This document shows, one piece after another, positions 62,543 through 64,000 of a DNA stretch of 64,000 nucleotides. This DNA comes from Prochlorococcus sp. AG-442-B03. Its GTDB lineage: Bacteria > Cyanobacteriota > Cyanobacteriia > PCC-6307 > Cyanobiaceae. The first letter of the stretch is position 1. Each line of letters begins with the position of its first letter. Location of the stretch: NCBI GenBank assembly GCA_003212395.1, contig QCPU01000001.1:62001-126000 (forward strand), in the 5' to 3' direction. A program made the position numbers and the translations under genes. The notes under the pieces are model-generated. The model was not told the origin of the DNA and ran no database searches. It saw only the letters and a list, made by a program, of their open reading frames with translations.

Positions 62543-63337
62543 ATGAAAAATTATTCATCTTTACTAATTGGAGGAAAACAATTTTCCAGTAGATTAATGG
62601 TGGGTACTGGTAAATACAAATCTACTCAAGATATGGTAGAAAGTTTGTCAAAGTCTGAAACTGAAATTATAACCGTCGCTGTTAGAAGAATTAAAAATAA
62701 TCAAACCGGAGAAAATTTACTCGAAAAGATAAACTGGAAAAAATACTGGATGCTTCCTAATACAGCTGGTTGCGTTAATTCCGATGAGGCAGTCAGAATA
62801 GCAATTTTAGGCAGAGAACTTGCAAAATTGTCTGGTCAAGAGGAAAATAATTTTGTGAAGTTAGAAGTAATTCCTGACAAAAAGTATTTGCTACCAGATC
62901 CAATAGAAACCCTTAAAGCAGCCGAAATTTTAATAAAAAAAGGTTTTGCTGTACTTCCTTATATCAATGCAGATCCAATTCTTGCAAAAAGACTAGAAGA
63001 AGTAGGTTGTGCCACTGTAATGCCTTTAGGATCACCTATTGGCTCCGGGCAAGGTTTATTAAATTTATCAAATATAGGGATAATTATTGAAAATGCAAAA
63101 GTGCCAGTAATAATTGACGCAGGAATTGGGGTGCCAAGTGAAGCTTCTCAAGCTATGGAACTTGGAGCTGATGGTGTCTTAATAAATAGTGCAATAGCAC
63201 AAGCTGAAAATCCTCCTCTAATGGCTCAAGCGATAAAATATGGAGTGAAAGCTGGCAGGCAAGCTTTTCTTGCAGGAAGAATTAAAAAACAAGACTTTGC
63301 AGTAGCAAGTTCACCGGAACAAAATATATCTATCTAG
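62543..63337 (+). CDS. thiG: Thiazole synthase ThiG
   Basis: ThiG builds the thiazole phosphate ring of thiamin from 1-deoxyxylulose-5-phosphate, ThiS thiocarboxylate and an imine. The 264-residue TIM barrel has [16 protein letters not shown], the catalytic lysine in [38 protein letters not shown], and phosphate-binding [19 protein letters not shown] with GVLINSAIA. It follows the TPR gene after 2 bp. No TPP riboswitch is visible before it, in contrast to thiC. Confidence 0.97.
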   Translation: MKNYSSLLIGGKQFSSRLMVGTGKYKSTQDMVESLSKSETEIITVAVRRIKNNQTGENLLEKINWKKYWMLPNTAGCVNSDEAVRIAILGRELAKLSGQEENNFVKLEVIPDKKYLLPDPIETLKAAEILIKKGFAVLPYINADPILAKRLEEVGCATVMPLGSPIGSGQGLLNLSNIGIIIENAKVPVIIDAGIGVPSEASQAMELGADGVLINSAIAQAENPPLMAQAIKYGVKAGRQAFLAGRIKKQDFAVASSPEQNISI

Positions 63338-63503
63338 TTCTTTAGATTTAGCAACGTTTAAAAAGAAAGTAAAAATTTATTATTTGATTTATCTTATTTA
63401 AGAAAGAAGATTTGAAACTATTTACAATGTTTTTTCGCAAATTGGAAGCACACTGTAGTAATTTAATAAATATATTACGAATCTATTAATTCTGGAGTTC
63501 TGA

Positions 63504-64000
63504 GTGAAAGTTATTGTTCTAGGTGGAGATGGTTTTTGCGGTTGGCCTTGTGCGGTGAATTTAGCAGAGCAAAATCATGATGTAATTATTGTCGACAATT
63601 TAAGTCGTAGAAAAATTGATATTGATCTAGAGGTAGAATCTTTAACTCCAATTGCTTCAATAACAGAACGACTTTCTGCATGGGAAGAGATTGGGGGTAA
63701 GCCTATGAGATTTATTAATATGGATATCTCTAAACAATATCAAAAATTACTCAATTTGCTCATTGATGAAAAACCAGATTCCGTGATCCATTTTGCAGAA
63801 CAAAGAGCAGCGCCTTACTCAATGAAATCAAGTTTTACTAAGAGATATACAGTAGATAATAATGTTAATGGCACTCACAACCTTCTTGCTGCAATAGTAG
63901 AGAGTAATTTAGATATTCATGTTGTTCATTTAGGAACAATGGGAGTCTACGGATATGGATCGCATAGAGGAGCAACAATTCCAGAAGGTTATCTGAAAGT
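63504..64000 (+). CDS. sqdB: UDP-sulfoquinovose synthase SqdB, N-terminal part (runs off the window)
   Basis: SqdB makes UDP-sulfoquinovose from UDP-glucose and sulfite, the head group donor for the thylakoid lipid SQDG. The first 165 codons are present, starting with GTG at 63504. The NAD-binding start KVIVLGGDGFCGWPCAVNL has the GGDGFCGW motif of SqdB; VDNLSRRKIDIDLEVESLTP, HFAEQRAAPYSMKS and VVHLGTMGVYGYG with the Thr/Tyr of the SDR triad also match. The gene is open to the end of the window. The 166 bp before it show no gene. Confidence 0.95.
   Translation, partial: MKVIVLGGDGFCGWPCAVNLAEQNHDVIIVDNLSRRKIDIDLEVESLTPIASITERLSAWEEIGGKPMRFINMDISKQYQKLLNLLIDEKPDSVIHFAEQRAAPYSMKSSFTKRYTVDNNVNGTHNLLAAIVESNLDIHVVHLGTMGVYGYGSHRGATIPEGYLK

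Overview
The window is a 64 kb stretch of a small, very AT-rich, gene-dense cyanobacterial chromosome. Genes for photosystem I PsaC, photosystem II PsbZ, an RpaB-like response regulator, Ycf23, a group 2 sigma factor, a four-ACT aspartate kinase, precorrin-8X methylmutase and SqdB point to a cyanobacterium. The low GC content, short intergenic gaps, frequent 1-4 bp gene overlaps and overall gene order fit high-light-adapted Prochlorococcus. This assignment rests on the protein sequences and composition, not on a database match.

Layout, left to right. 1-11.6 kb: the 3' end of rimM, then glmS, psaC, acpP-fabF-tktA, thiC with a TPP riboswitch on its leader, an M20 amidohydrolase with a small membrane protein, and a ruvB-TPR pair, then smpB. 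11.7-17.9 kb: a small unknown protein, lysS, an OmpR-type response regulator, the mreB-mreC-mreD cell-shape operon, ssb and a DedA protein. 17.9-24.3 kb: ahcY, tsaE, a PfkB sugar kinase, an alpha/beta hydrolase, a group 2 sigma factor and mgtE. 24.3-33.7 kb: a tightly overlapped gyrB-SH3-crcB-crcB operon, miaA, infC, a GntR regulator coupled to cysE, and secA.

33.7-37.7 kb is the only accessory-looking part. It holds a GNAT acetyltransferase, an NTF2-like protein, a 501 bp AT-rich gap, an exported V8/trypsin-like protease, its immediate partner (an exported protein resembling the VirB10/TrbI core), a broken small reading frame and tRNA-Gly(GCC). 37.8-52.9 kb: ribH, psbZ, mutS, cobH, holA, lysC, uvrB, ycf23, tilS, and an asd-dapA-rnj operon. 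53-64 kb: tig-clpP-clpX-dnaX, an envelope pair (SpoIID-domain protein and GT2 glycosyltransferase), rpmI-rplT, a TPR-thiG pair and the 5' part of sqdB.

Functionally the genes are mostly housekeeping: replication and repair (gyrB, ruvB, mutS, uvrB, holA, dnaX, ssb), translation and tRNA modification (lysS, infC, rpmI, rplT, smpB, tilS, miaA, tsaE, rimM), protein export and quality control (secA, tig, clpP, clpX), envelope synthesis (glmS, mreBCD, GT2, SpoIID), the aspartate-to-lysine route (lysC, asd, dapA), thiamin (thiC, thiG), riboflavin (ribH), cobalamin (cobH) and fatty acids (acpP, fabF). No insertion sequence, integrase, CRISPR array or rRNA operon was seen. The observations most worth following are the protease/VirB10-like pair, an A8 tract in dnaX placed so that slippage would give a gamma-like short form, the thiC TPP riboswitch, a 13-A tract directly before ssb, and the interrupted small frame beside tRNA-Gly.
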